From positions 1 through 64,000 of the forward strand of contig JBBQHP010000025.1 of assembly GCA_038324085.1 (NCBI GenBank): 64,000 bases of DNA, read 5' to 3'. This DNA comes from Ga0077523 sp038324085 (GTDB lineage Bacteria > Pseudomonadota > Gammaproteobacteria > Burkholderiales > Ga0077523). Within the stretch, counting starts at the first letter, position 1. Every line of letters begins with the position of its first letter. A program made the translations under genes and the position numbers. Below are positions 43,943-52,657 of this stretch, one piece after another. The notes beneath the pieces were generated by a model. It saw only the letters and a program-made list of their open reading frames with translations. It had not been told where the DNA came from and ran no database searches.

Positions 43943-46054
43943 ATGTCCGCCGTCGCCGCCTTCGATCGCCTGAACCCTGCGCAACGCGCCGCGGCAAGCT
44001 ACGGTGCGCGCGATCCGGATGGCACCTTCGGCGCGGGGCCGCTGCTGATCATCGCCGGTGCCGGCACCGGCAAGACCAACACTCTCGCCCACCGCGTGGC
44101 GCATCTGGTGCTGGAGGGCGTGAGCCCCGAGCGCATCCTGCTGCTCACTTTCACGCGCCGTGCCGCGCAGGAGATGACTCGGCGCGCGCAACGCATCGTT
44201 GCGGCCGTGCTCGACGAGCGCGCCCGGGTGAATGCGGGGTCCGCCGCGGGTCAGGCCACACTGGAAGTGAAGCTGCCCTGGTCGGGAACCTTCCACGCCA
44301 TCGCCAATCGGCTGATCCGCCGCCATGCCGCGCGCGTGGGCCTCGATGCCAATTTCACCGTGCTCGATCGCGGCGATGCGGCCGACCTCATGGATCTGCT
44401 GCGCCACGAGCTCGACCTGACCCGCACCGAAAAGCGCTTCCCGCGCAAGGACACCTGCCTCGCGATCTATTCGCACCGGGTCAACACGCAACGCCCCCTC
44501 GCCGAAACCCTCGCCACGACCTATCCGTGGTGCGCGGAATGGGCGGATGAACTGACCCGACTGTTCCGCGCCTATGTGGAGCGCAAGCTCGTCCACCAGG
44601 CGCTCGACTACGACGACCTGCTGCTCTACTGGCACGCGATGGCCGCGGACCCGGGCCTGGCCGGGGAAATGGGCGGTCAGTTCGACCAGATCCTGGTGGA
44701 CGAATACCAGGACACCAACGCGCTGCAAGCCGAGATCCTCAAGGCGCTGCGGCCGTCCGGCGCCGGCGTGACAGTCGTCGGCGACGATGCCCAGTCCATC
44801 TACGCGTTTCGCGCCGCGACCGTCGACAACATCCTCGGCTTTCCCGCGCAATACGTGCCCGCCGCGAGCGTGGTGACGCTCGAGCAGAACTATCGTTCGA
44901 CCCAGGGCGTGCTCGACGCCGCCAATGCGCTGATCGCCGAAGGTCGCCGCCAGTATCGCAAGACATTGCTCGCCACCCGTGGCAGCGGCGAATCGCCGCG
45001 CTACGTGAGCGTCGCGGACGACCAGGCTCAGGCCGACTACGTGGTGCATCGCGTGCTGGAAACGCGGGAGCGCGGCGTCCCGCTCAAGCGCCAGGCGGTG
45101 TTGTTCCGCAGCTCGCATCACAGCGACGTGCTCGAACTCGAACTGGTCCGCCGCAACATCCCCTATGTGAAATACGGCGGGCTCAAGTTTCTCGAAGCCG
45201 CGCACGTGAAGGACATGCTCGCGGTGCTGCGCTGGGCCGACAATCCCAAGAACCGCGTCAGCGCCTTCCGTGCACTGCAACTGCTGCCGGGCATGGGGCC
45301 GGCCAATGCGGCGCGCTGCTTCGCGCACTTCGAAGCGGCCGGACACGACTGGCGGCAATTGGCGGTCTTCGTCGCGCCCGCGCTCGCGCAAGACCACTGG
45401 CCGGCATTCGCCGAACTGATGGCGGCCGTCGCCGTCCCGGAAGGGCCGTGGCAGGGACAAGTCGGGCGCGTGCGCGAATGGTTCGAGCCGCACCTGGAGC
45501 GCATCTACGAGGCCGCGCACGTGCGCTCGGGCGACCTCCTGCAACTGGAGCGCATTGCGCAACAATTCCAGACGCGCGAGCGTTTCCTGACCGAGCTGGC
45601 GCTCGATCCGCCGCAGGCGAGCGGTGATCTGGCGGGCACGCCGTTGCTGGACGAGGACTACCTCGTACTCTCCACCATCCATTCGGCCAAGGGCCAGGAA
45701 TGGGATTCGGTGCACGTGCTCAACGTGTCCGACGGAAACTTCCCGTCCGAGTTCGCGACCGGGCGCGACGAGCAGATCGAGGAAGAGCGGCGCCTCCTCT
45801 ATGTCGCCATGACGCGTGCGAAATCCGAGCTGCATCTGATCGCGCCGCTGCGCTATTACGTGACGCAGCAGTCGCGGCACGGCGATCAGCATGTCTACGG
45901 CGCCCGCAGCCGGTTCATGACCCGGGCGGTGATGGGGCGACTTGCGCAGGTGACCTGGCCGCCGGCGGATGCGTCGTCGACGGCGCCCGTGCCGGTTGCC
46001 GCACCCGTGGACGTGGCTGGCCGGCTACGGGCGATGTGGGGCGGAACTTCGTAG
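43943..46054 (+). CDS. UvrD/Rep-like superfamily 1 DNA helicase
   Basis: 703 aa from the ATG at 43943 (an ATG nine bases upstream is equally possible). Motif Ia/Walker A is IIAGAGTGKTNTLAHR (38-53), Walker B is ILVDEYQDTNALQ, motif III GDDAQSIYAFRAA, motif IV LEQNYRST, motif V TIHSAKGQEWDSV and motif VI VAMTRAK. Complete and of a shorter type than UvrD (720 aa), without recognisable nuclease or zinc domains. It likely unwinds DNA 3' to 5' during repair or replication restart. It directly borders the decayed island. Confidence 0.93.
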   Translation: MSAVAAFDRLNPAQRAAASYGARDPDGTFGAGPLLIIAGAGTGKTNTLAHRVAHLVLEGVSPERILLLTFTRRAAQEMTRRAQRIVAAVLDERARVNAGSAAGQATLEVKLPWSGTFHAIANRLIRRHAARVGLDANFTVLDRGDAADLMDLLRHELDLTRTEKRFPRKDTCLAIYSHRVNTQRPLAETLATTYPWCAEWADELTRLFRAYVERKLVHQALDYDDLLLYWHAMAADPGLAGEMGGQFDQILVDEYQDTNALQAEILKALRPSGAGVTVVGDDAQSIYAFRAATVDNILGFPAQYVPAASVVTLEQNYRSTQGVLDAANALIAEGRRQYRKTLLATRGSGESPRYVSVADDQAQADYVVHRVLETRERGVPLKRQAVLFRSSHHSDVLELELVRRNIPYVKYGGLKFLEAAHVKDMLAVLRWADNPKNRVSAFRALQLLPGMGPANAARCFAHFEAAGHDWRQLAVFVAPALAQDHWPAFAELMAAVAVPEGPWQGQVGRVREWFEPHLERIYEAAHVRSGDLLQLERIAQQFQTRERFLTELALDPPQASGDLAGTPLLDEDYLVLSTIHSAKGQEWDSVHVLNVSDGNFPSEFATGRDEQIEEERRLLYVAMTRAKSELHLIAPLRYYVTQQSRHGDQHVYGARSRFMTRAVMGRLAQVTWPPADASSTAPVPVAAPVDVAGRLRAMWGGTS

Positions 46055-46310
46055 CACACCGCGTCCGGGTGAAGCAACGCGGTTCGGCAGTACCGGTGGG
46101 ATCGCCTTCAGACCTGCGGAACAAGAATAGGCATGGCTAAATGCATGTTGTCGCGTCTTGGTCACGTCGATTTCCTACCCCGATTCGTCGACTTGCCCTT
46201 GTTCTCTTTCGGCGTGACGAAGCCGATGGGACGCGAAGTGGGCCCGGGCGGTTTCATCGGTTCGCGGATCGTCTCGATTGCAGACCTAGGGCTGGGACGC
46301 GCGCGATCGG
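46055..46310. other. Left edge of decayed accessory island, no gene
   Basis: 256 bases after the helicase stop. A short open frame begins at 46133 but has no recognisable product and no clear ribosome binding site. I see no inverted repeats or target-site duplication marking an insertion boundary. Confidence 0.4.
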
Positions 46311-46755
46311 ATGACGTCCCTGAATGGCAGCGTCGGCGTCACCTTCGACTACGATGCCTTCGACCGCCGCACCAGCAAGGCCTTCGGTACCACCCAGGTG
46401 GGGACGCTCTACGACGGCTTCCGGGAGGTGAACAACTACTCGACCGCCGCGAGTACCAGCACGCTGCTGAACGGCCCGGGCCTCGATGAGCGCTACGCCC
46501 GGACCCAGGGCGGTGTCACATTGTCGATCCTGTCCGATGCGTTGGGTTCGACGATGAATCTGGTGAAAGCTGCGGGGGCGATGACGGCAACGTTCAGCTA
46601 CGAACCCTATGGAACGACCACCCAGAGCGGCACCGACAATACCGCGTTTCGTTTCACCGGTCGCGAGGAGGATGGGACGGGGTTGACGTACTTTCGAGCG
46701 CGATACTACAGCCCGAGGCTGTCGCGGTTCGTGAGTGAGGATCTGCTGCCTCCCC
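46311..46755 (+). pseudogene. RHS repeat protein fragment
   Basis: About 148 residues of an RHS/YD-repeat protein survive. VGVTFDYDAFDRRTSKAFGT and LSDALGSTMNLVKA are YD-repeat units; FRFTGREEDGTGLTYFRARY, then YSPRLSRFVSED is the RHS core motif that normally precedes the variable C-terminal toxin. The motif is followed within ~10 residues by unrelated sequence, so no toxin tip remains, and the very large N-terminal part is missing. I read it as a truncated remnant, not an expressed toxin. Confidence 0.8.
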
Positions 46756-46803
46756 GGCAGAGCCGGGGGGTCTCCCTCAGTAGGCTAGGCGCGCCGCACC
46801 CGG

Positions 46804-47120
46804 TCACGCGAACGTGGCAATCCGCTCCCGGCATATCTCAAGCGTTCGGGTCACGGCAGCCTCACCGGACAGCCCGTAGCCTGGAAGCTTGGGCAACGTG
46901 ATCGCGGCGACGGCAACCCGCATCCTGTCCAGAACGTCATCGATAGCGGCGTTGGTGTCCGACGCCCGAAGTCCGGCTATGGCAGAGACAGCGAGGAAGT
47001 CAGCACGCTTGAGCCGTTCTTCCTTGCCGTTGAGCTTGAGCGCCATGCGGTCATGTTCGAGGCGGGGATAGACACGTGTGGTCAGCGTGTCATAGACGGG
47101 CGCAAGGCGAACGCTGCGGA
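46804..47120 (-). pseudogene. HipA family toxin kinase, C-terminal fragment
   Basis: Read on the minus strand, the frame gives SVRLAPVYDTLTTRVYPRLE, then HDRMALKLNGKEERLKRADF, then a helical tail with IDDVLDRM and LPKLPGYG, ending at a genuine stop. This is the C-terminal third of a HipA-type serine kinase; the upstream kinase core with its P-loop and catalytic Asp is gone. The frame runs into non-homologous sequence and a stop near 47152. No hipB-like antitoxin is nearby. The fragment is opposite in orientation to its neighbours. Confidence 0.75.
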
Positions 47121-47267
47121 AGGCCGGATAGAAATCTGACTTTTCCGTATTTCAGATACGCAAAGGTTGTAACTTCGTTGTTCCCCTGTTGTACCGAAAC
47201 TGTTCACACCGGGAGACCGACTCCCCATGTTCACGCATCGGAACAACACCGGAACAACGACGCAACC

Positions 47268-48126
47268 ATGAGCGAGAACTTCGACTCTGCGAGCCCGAGC
47301 CGAACGCAAGGCCGCTGCACCTGGGCCGTCATCTTCCGGCACCCGGAGCGGACCGACCCCACCCCAGGCAAGGAAGGCCTGCGTGTCCGGCAAAGCCTCA
47401 AAACGGACAACGAGCAAGAAGCGGCGACGATGCGCGACCAGATGAACGCGCTGCTGGCGAGCCCGCAGCTCCGGGACCTCGGGGCGCGCGAGCAGGCCCT
47501 AGGCCTGTTCGATCCGCGCGTCGTCGATATCTTCTTCTACAAGCTGGAGGGTGGCGAGACCGACTTCCTCGCACTGCTCGACGGCGTGATCGCGTTTCCT
47601 TCATCACAGTCGAGCGACTATCGGCGCGCCCTCTTTCCGGCACCACAGGGGCCGGAAACACAACGCTCCTGCGACAGCTCATGGGCACCGACCCGGCAAA
47701 AGAGCCGTTCCCTTCGACATCGACGGCCAAGACCGCGGTTCACGAAACCGAAGTGATCCTGCAAGAGCGTCCGTACTGCGCCGTCGTCACGTTCTTCCCG
47801 ATGGAAGACGTGCGCGAGCATCTGAAGGAATGCGTATTCGCCGCCGTGCTCGCGGCATACAGAAACGAGTCCGGCTCCGACCAGGTGCACCGCCCGCTGA
47901 CGCATGTCAATCAGCGCTTCCGCTTCAATTACGTCCTCGGCAACGGCCCGGTCAAGGACACGACCGACTTCGACGATGACGGCAACGGCGACATCGCCGT
48001 TGAAAGCGGCGACCTCTTGAAACGAATCGCGACGCACATTCAGCAGAACGAGGATGGTCTGAGCAACGCCTTCGCAGCGCTCGACCCCGACGCGACGAAG
48101 CGCGTCCTACCCGTGCCTGGCCACTT
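47268..48126 (+). pseudogene. Frameshifted and truncated P-loop ATPase
   Basis: From the ATG at 47268 the frame encodes about 120 residues (WAVIFRHPERTDPTPGKEGL onward to SSDYRRA). The sequence then continues in another frame at about 47630 with LSGTTGAGNTTLLRQLMGTD, ERFP-like PFPSTSTAKTAVHETEVILQ and more. This matches a family of large bacterial P-loop proteins in which these parts are one chain, so a one-base loss is likely. The Walker A lysine is Asn (GAGNTT). The C-terminus stops abruptly at the kinase gene. Broken in three ways, it is a pseudogene. Confidence 0.8.
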
Positions 48127-48132
48127 CCCTTG

Positions 48133-50718
48133 CTACGCCACGCACCGCGCCGCTTCCTCCCGCATCTTGTCCGCGAGCGCCCCGTCGCGCGGTGTCAGCA
48201 GCGGCCGGATCAGCGGGTCCTGCAGCGCCGCGGCGGCACCGCGAAACGAGATGCACGCGGTCTCATGAGCGCGATTGCCCTTGCGCCCGGCGCCCGCCAG
48301 CGCCGCCATCTGCAATTGCACGCGCCCGATGCGCGCATGCGTCAACGCCATGGTGATGCGCGTGCGCATGTCGCTCTGGCTGGTGGCCGGCAGCGCATCG
48401 AGGTGGGCGGCGGCGCGCTGCAGCAGATCGAGTGCCCGGCGCGTGGCGCCCGATTCGATGAGTTGTCCGCCGACAGCGCTCAGCGCCGCTGCCGCGTTGT
48501 AGCGCGAGCGCGCATTCTTCGTGTCCGACGCGGCGAGCGCCTCCAGTTCCTGCAGGCCGAGGTCAAATTCCCGCGACGATCGCACCCGGTCGCCGAGGCG
48601 CGCGAGCGCATGGCCGATACCCAGGTGCGCGGTCGCCGAGATGTTGCGATAGTCCGTGTTGCCCGGTTCGGCCGCGACCTTCGGTGCGATCGCCGCGAGC
48701 GATTTCTCATGGAACAGGATCGCTTCGGTGAACTGGCCCTTGCCTTCGCTCAGGATCCACGCGACGCGGCCATATGACAGCGCCAGCGCGCGCTCGTTGT
48801 GCGGCTCGTCCGGGTGCCCAAGTGCGATCGCCTCCGCCACCTCGACGCCCTTGCGGCAATGGGCGAGCCCTTCGTCCCACTGCCCCGCCTCGGCGAGATT
48901 CGAGCCGAGATCGATCTGGCTGGCGACCGGCATGAACCGGAACTTGGGATCGTCCGGCTTCAGCGCGAGCAACCGCTCCGTCAGTCCGACGGCCGTGCGC
49001 GAATGCGCCACCGCTTCGCCGGGCTTGCCGATCCGCACGAGCACGTCGCCCATCTTGCTGTGATTGCGTGCCGTCTCACGCAGGAGGTCGGCGTCCTTCG
49101 GCTGCGCCGCAACCAGCTTCTCGCGGATCGCCAGCGCCTTGGCATAGCTGTCCAGCGCACCGGCCGTGTCGCCGAGATTGCCCGCGCGGAATCCGCCCTG
49201 CACATCGCCGACCTTCTCGAAGGCGGTTGCGAGTTCGCGCTGCAGGGATGAGTCGTAGCCGGTCTCGCCGGCAAGCGAATCGAGGTAGGTGAGCGAGTTC
49301 TTCACCAGCAGTTGCCGGGCCTCAGTGGAACCGGGCAGGTTCTGGATCGCGTCGTGGATCTCGAACATGAACGAGTTCGCGAGCTTGCGCACCTCGTCGA
49401 AATGCCGCTCCGCCCGCGCGCGCTCGAACTTTGCCGTGCGCGCTTCCCGATCGGCCACCACGATGCCTGCGACCAGCGACAGCAGCACCGCGAGCGTCGC
49501 AGCGACGCCCAGCGCGTGCCGCTGCAGGAACTTGCCCGAGCGATAGGTCCACGTGTCGGCGCGAGCGATGACGGGCAGCCCCTGCAGGTGACGGCGGATG
49601 TCCTGGGCGAACTGATCCACCGACTGGTAGCGTCGCTGCGGTTCCTTGCGCAGCGCCATCAGCACGATGTTGTCGAGATCACCGCGCAGCTGACGGATCA
49701 GACGACGCGGGTCGTAGCCGACCGGCGGCGTCGCATCGCTCCCGGCACTGGCGCGCCGGCGCACGACGGTGCTGGGGCGCTCGGGTTCGGTCTCGAGGAT
49801 CGCCCGGGCGAGGTCGTGCGGCAGCGTGCCGGTCACCCGGTACGGGCTGCCGCCGGTGAGCAGCTCGAACAGCAGCACGCCGAGCGAGTACACGTCGCTC
49901 GCAGTGGTCACCGATTCGTTGCGCAACTGCTCCGGACTCGCGTATTCCGGCGTCAGCGCGCGGAATTCGGTCGCGGTCCGCGCACCGGCAAGAGCGCCGT
50001 TGCCCTCGATCACGTCGGCCACGAGCCTGGCGATGCCGAAGTCGAGCAACTTCACTTCGCCCGCCTCGGTCACCAGAATGTTGCCCGGCTTCAGGTCGCG
50101 ATGGACCACCAGCCGCTGGTGGGCGAAGTGCACTGCGGCGCACACGGTGCAGAACAGTTCGAGGCGCTCCGCCACCGTCAGGTTGCGCGCGGCGCAGTAC
50201 TGGTCGATGGGCTGGCCTTCGATCAGCTCCATCACGAAATAGGGCAGCCCATCGTCCGTCACCCCGCCGTCGAGCAGCCGCGCGATATGGGCGTGGTCGA
50301 GCGACGCGAGGATCTGGCGCTCGGCCTTGAAGCGTTCCACGATGAACGCGGTGTCGTGACCGCGGCGGATCAGCTTGATCGCGACCTGCTTGTGGAACTG
50401 GTCGTCCGCGCGCACGGCCCGGTAGACCTCGCCCATGCCGCCATGGCTGATGGCGACGACGATCTGGTACGCCCCCACGCGGCGTCCGATCCACGAGCGC
50501 GGCATGGGAGGCTCCGGCAGTTCGGCGATGCCCGCAGCCGCGGGCGTTTCCATGAACGCCTCGTCCTCTGCGCCGGCCGCCAGCAGCGACGTCACTTCCG
50601 CGCCCAATGCCGCATCGGCGCCACTTGCACGCGCCACGAAGGCCGCGCGCTCTGCCGGGGGACGATCGAGCGCGGCAGCGAACAATGCCTTGACCTGCTG
50701 CCACCGAGCCGCGTCCAT
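48133..50718 (-). CDS. Transmembrane serine/threonine protein kinase with TPR-like C-terminal region
   Basis: 861 aa from the ATG at 50718, overlapping the sigma factor stop (TGATG). Hanks kinase domain at about 80-350: glycine loop SHGGMGEV (first Gly replaced by Ser), VAIK lysine K115, helix-C E133, HRDLKPGN with D208, DFG at 226-228 and a Ser/Thr-rich activation loop before SPEQLR. One TM segment at about 401-423. The remaining ~435 residues are helical TPR-like repeats, presumably periplasmic. This is the layout of kinases paired with ECF43-type sigma factors (PknS/PknT), and translational coupling supports the pairing. Confidence 0.93.
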   Translation of the reverse strand: MDAARWQQVKALFAAALDRPPAERAAFVARASGADAALGAEVTSLLAAGAEDEAFMETPAAAGIAELPEPPMPRSWIGRRVGAYQIVVAISHGGMGEVYRAVRADDQFHKQVAIKLIRRGHDTAFIVERFKAERQILASLDHAHIARLLDGGVTDDGLPYFVMELIEGQPIDQYCAARNLTVAERLELFCTVCAAVHFAHQRLVVHRDLKPGNILVTEAGEVKLLDFGIARLVADVIEGNGALAGARTATEFRALTPEYASPEQLRNESVTTASDVYSLGVLLFELLTGGSPYRVTGTLPHDLARAILETEPERPSTVVRRRASAGSDATPPVGYDPRRLIRQLRGDLDNIVLMALRKEPQRRYQSVDQFAQDIRRHLQGLPVIARADTWTYRSGKFLQRHALGVAATLAVLLSLVAGIVVADREARTAKFERARAERHFDEVRKLANSFMFEIHDAIQNLPGSTEARQLLVKNSLTYLDSLAGETGYDSSLQRELATAFEKVGDVQGGFRAGNLGDTAGALDSYAKALAIREKLVAAQPKDADLLRETARNHSKMGDVLVRIGKPGEAVAHSRTAVGLTERLLALKPDDPKFRFMPVASQIDLGSNLAEAGQWDEGLAHCRKGVEVAEAIALGHPDEPHNERALALSYGRVAWILSEGKGQFTEAILFHEKSLAAIAPKVAAEPGNTDYRNISATAHLGIGHALARLGDRVRSSREFDLGLQELEALAASDTKNARSRYNAAAALSAVGGQLIESGATRRALDLLQRAAAHLDALPATSQSDMRTRITMALTHARIGRVQLQMAALAGAGRKGNRAHETACISFRGAAAALQDPLIRPLLTPRDGALADKMREEAARCVA

Positions 50719-51338
50719 CACTGCATCGCTTCGCCCAGTTCGCGCTTCAGCCAGGCCTTGGCCACGGACCAGTCGCGCTTGACGGTGGCCACCGAAATGC
50801 CGAGCGCCTCGGCGGCTTCCTCGACCGTCAGGCCGCCGAAGAAGCGCAGTTCCACCACCTGGCCCTGCTGCGGGTCCATGGCCTCGAGACGGCTCAATGC
50901 ATCGTCCAGCGCCACCAGATCGATCCGGGGTTGCTCGGGCGTCACCAGCAAGGCATCGGGATCGCCTTCCAGGTCGGAGTCGGGCGTGCCGATGGCTTCG
51001 TCGTAGCTCACGTGCTGCGCCCCGTCGCCCCGTTTCGCGGCAAGACGGGCGCGCGCGTGATCCACGAGGATGCGTCGCATCAGTCGCGAAGCGAGTCCGA
51101 GGAAATGGGCGCGGCCGTGCCACTGCACTTCCTTCTGGTTGACGAGCCGCAGGAAGGCTTCGTGCACGAGGACCGTGCGCTGGATCGTGTGGCCCGGTCG
51201 CTCGCGCCGCAGGTGGCTCTGGGCGAGACGGCGCAGTTCGCCGTAGACGAGCGGCATCAGCTCGTCGAGCGCCTGGGCGTCGCCGTTGCTCCACGCGACC
51301 AGCAGATGCGTGACTCGGCCGCCGCCGGATTCGCTCAC
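50718..51338 (-). CDS. ECF sigma factor, ECF43-like (TIGR02999 family)
   Basis: 206 aa from the GTG at 51338. Region 2 is MPLVYGELRRLAQSHLRRER (about 28-47) and region 4 is LRFFGGLTVEEAAEALGISV, ATVKRDWSVAKAWLKREL. Between regions 2.1 and 2.2 the usual acidic DAED motif is replaced by TIQRTVLVHEAFLRL. In characterised ECF43 factors a threonine here is phosphorylated by the partner kinase to allow RNA polymerase binding; T55 occupies that area. No anti-sigma factor is present. It is first in a two-gene operon with the kinase. Confidence 0.9.
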   Translation of the reverse strand: MSESGGGRVTHLLVAWSNGDAQALDELMPLVYGELRRLAQSHLRRERPGHTIQRTVLVHEAFLRLVNQKEVQWHGRAHFLGLASRLMRRILVDHARARLAAKRGDGAQHVSYDEAIGTPDSDLEGDPDALLVTPEQPRIDLVALDDALSRLEAMDPQQGQVVELRFFGGLTVEEAAEALGISVATVKRDWSVAKAWLKRELGEAMQ

Positions 51339-51515
51339 GGGGTGTTCCGGTCCGGGGTCGCCATCGGGGCGGACGAGGGGTCGAGGCGTTGCCGGCCAAA
51401 AAAAAGTTCGTTCACCGTGAGCCGTTTTTCCGCTTTTTTGCGCGTCTGTTGGGTGAGGGCGATTTTCGCACCGTTTGCCCGACCCGGGCATTTCACACGA
51501 TCAGGGAGATTCGGC
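51339..51515. promoter_or_regulatory. Divergent promoter region between sigma/kinase and cytochrome operons
   Basis: 177 bases holding both promoters. It is unusually T/A-tracted for the genome: A8 near 51400, then CCGTTTTT and CCGCTTTTTT in close succession (about 51422-51438). I see no clear sigma-70 pair. Because the sigma factor is of an unusual class, its own recognition site may lie here. Confidence 0.35.
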
Positions 51516-51827
51516 ATGAACCAGCAGAGGAATTGGAGCAACGCCACGATCGGCGACCGCCAGGCCGGCGCCGCCCGGGCCTTGCTCGCCGCAACGACTT
51601 TCGACGATTTCGACGAGGCCATCAACGACCCGGATGCGCCCGACTGGGACGACGCGACGGGTACCGACGCCGAGTACGGCTATCCGCTGGGAAGCGAGGC
51701 CGACGTCGGCCACGTGTTCGAGTCGCTGTTCCGCTCCGCCCGCCGGCACGCGCACGCCGGCGCCGCCCGCGCGCTGTTCGGCTCCGCGCCGGACCAACCA
51801 TTGTCTACGGAAGGAGACTTGTCATGA
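51516..51827 (+). CDS. Small acidic protein of unknown function
   Basis: 103 aa with a strong Shine-Dalgarno (CAGGGAG) fixing the start at 51516. The N-terminal third is basic and Gln-rich, followed by a very acidic run (TTFDDFDEAINDPDAPDW, then DDATGTDAEYG). The end contains HVFESLFRSARRHAHAG. No signal peptide or cysteine; no family recognised. The 3' end overlaps the cytochrome start by ATGA, so both are made together. Its position divergent from the sigma-kinase pair makes it a candidate target or partner. Confidence 0.72.
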   Translation: MNQQRNWSNATIGDRQAGAARALLAATTFDDFDEAINDPDAPDWDDATGTDAEYGYPLGSEADVGHVFESLFRSARRHAHAGAARALFGSAPDQPLSTEGDLS

Positions 51828-52333
51828 TCATTCTGCGCTGGCTCATCTCGGCGGCCCTGTTGTTCGTGGTGCTGGACATCACCACCGCCGCCGACGCCGC
51901 CGAACAAACCGTAGCCGTGAAAAGCGCCGCTGCCGGATCGATCGAACGCGGCCGCTATGTCGTGAAGATCAGCGGCTGCAACGACTGCCACACCGCCGGC
52001 TACGCGATGAGTGGCGGCAGCGTTCCGGAAAAGACCTGGCTCACCGGCGATCACCTCGGCTGGCGCGGACCCTGGGGCACGACCTATGCGCGCAACCTGC
52101 GCCGCTTCATGAGCGCGATCACCGAGGACGAGTGGGTGAAGCTCGCGCACACGGCGCAGTTTCGCCCACCCATGCCGTGGTTCGCATTGCGCGACATGTC
52201 CGAGACCGATCTGCGCTCGGTCTACCGGTTCGTGCGCCAGCTCGGCCCCGTGGGCGAACAGGTGCCCGATTACGTACCGCCGGATCGCGAGCCGGCCGGC
52301 CCGGTGGTGCTGTTCCCGCCGCCGCCGAAGTGA
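51824..52333 (+). CDS. Monoheme cytochrome c, secreted
   Basis: 169 aa, start at 51824 after AAGGAG and overlapping the upstream stop. Signal peptide 1-26 (ILRWLISAALLFVVLDITTA). One heme motif CNDCH at 52-56, within GRYVVKISGCNDCHTAGYAM; M62 or a later Met is the likely axial ligand. The downstream HLGWRGPWGTTYARNLRRFM and RPPMPWFALRDMSETDL blocks match a subgroup of class I cytochromes c. The partner is unknown. Linkage to an ECF43-like sigma factor is unusual. Confidence 0.88.
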   Translation: MIILRWLISAALLFVVLDITTAADAAEQTVAVKSAAAGSIERGRYVVKISGCNDCHTAGYAMSGGSVPEKTWLTGDHLGWRGPWGTTYARNLRRFMSAITEDEWVKLAHTAQFRPPMPWFALRDMSETDLRSVYRFVRQLGPVGEQVPDYVPPDREPAGPVVLFPPPPK

Positions 52334-52657
52334 ACTGACGGCGCAGCCGCGAGCCTGCGCGCGCTTCGCCGCGCCCGGGAACGATTCTCCGAGTCGGTCC
52401 GGGCGCGAATCAGAAACCGCGGCGGCGCCAGCCGAAGCCTGGCCCGCCGTGTCACGGGCGAGGCGCATGATCGTGCGGTAGCCGGCGATTCGCAATTCGT
52501 CCTCGGCGAGGGTCGGTTCTCCGAGCGTAGGCTTGCCTCCCCTCCCCCGCGAGCACTGGTTCTCCGGGCAGCGGTTTACCTCCCCGCCCCCGCGAGCGCC
52601 ATGAGTGCCCCCCGAGATTTGGTCCCATAATGCCCCGAGTCACAAGGAAGGCACGCG
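52334..52657. other. Intergenic region with imperfect GC-rich repeats
   Basis: 324 bases with no supported gene. The second half holds short repeated elements: GGTTCTCCG occurs twice (about 52512 and 52558) and CCTCCCC followed by CCCGCGAGC twice. The overall pattern looks like eroded short repeats. A promoter for the histidine kinase should lie here; none is clear. Confidence 0.4.

Noticed and set aside
43922..45892. 656-codon minus-strand frame opposite the helicase
   Set aside because: All seven helicase motifs are on the plus strand; the reverse frame has none.
46133..46489. 118-codon frame between helicase and RHS remnant
   Set aside because: No ribosome binding site or family; its second half runs in the wrong frame through the RHS fragment.
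46804..47120. Functional HipA toxin of a toxin-antitoxin pair
   Set aside because: Only the C-terminal third is present and there is no antitoxin gene.
47268..48126. Intact defence-type NTPase
   Set aside because: Frameshift, Walker lysine to Asn and missing C-terminus make an active enzyme untenable.
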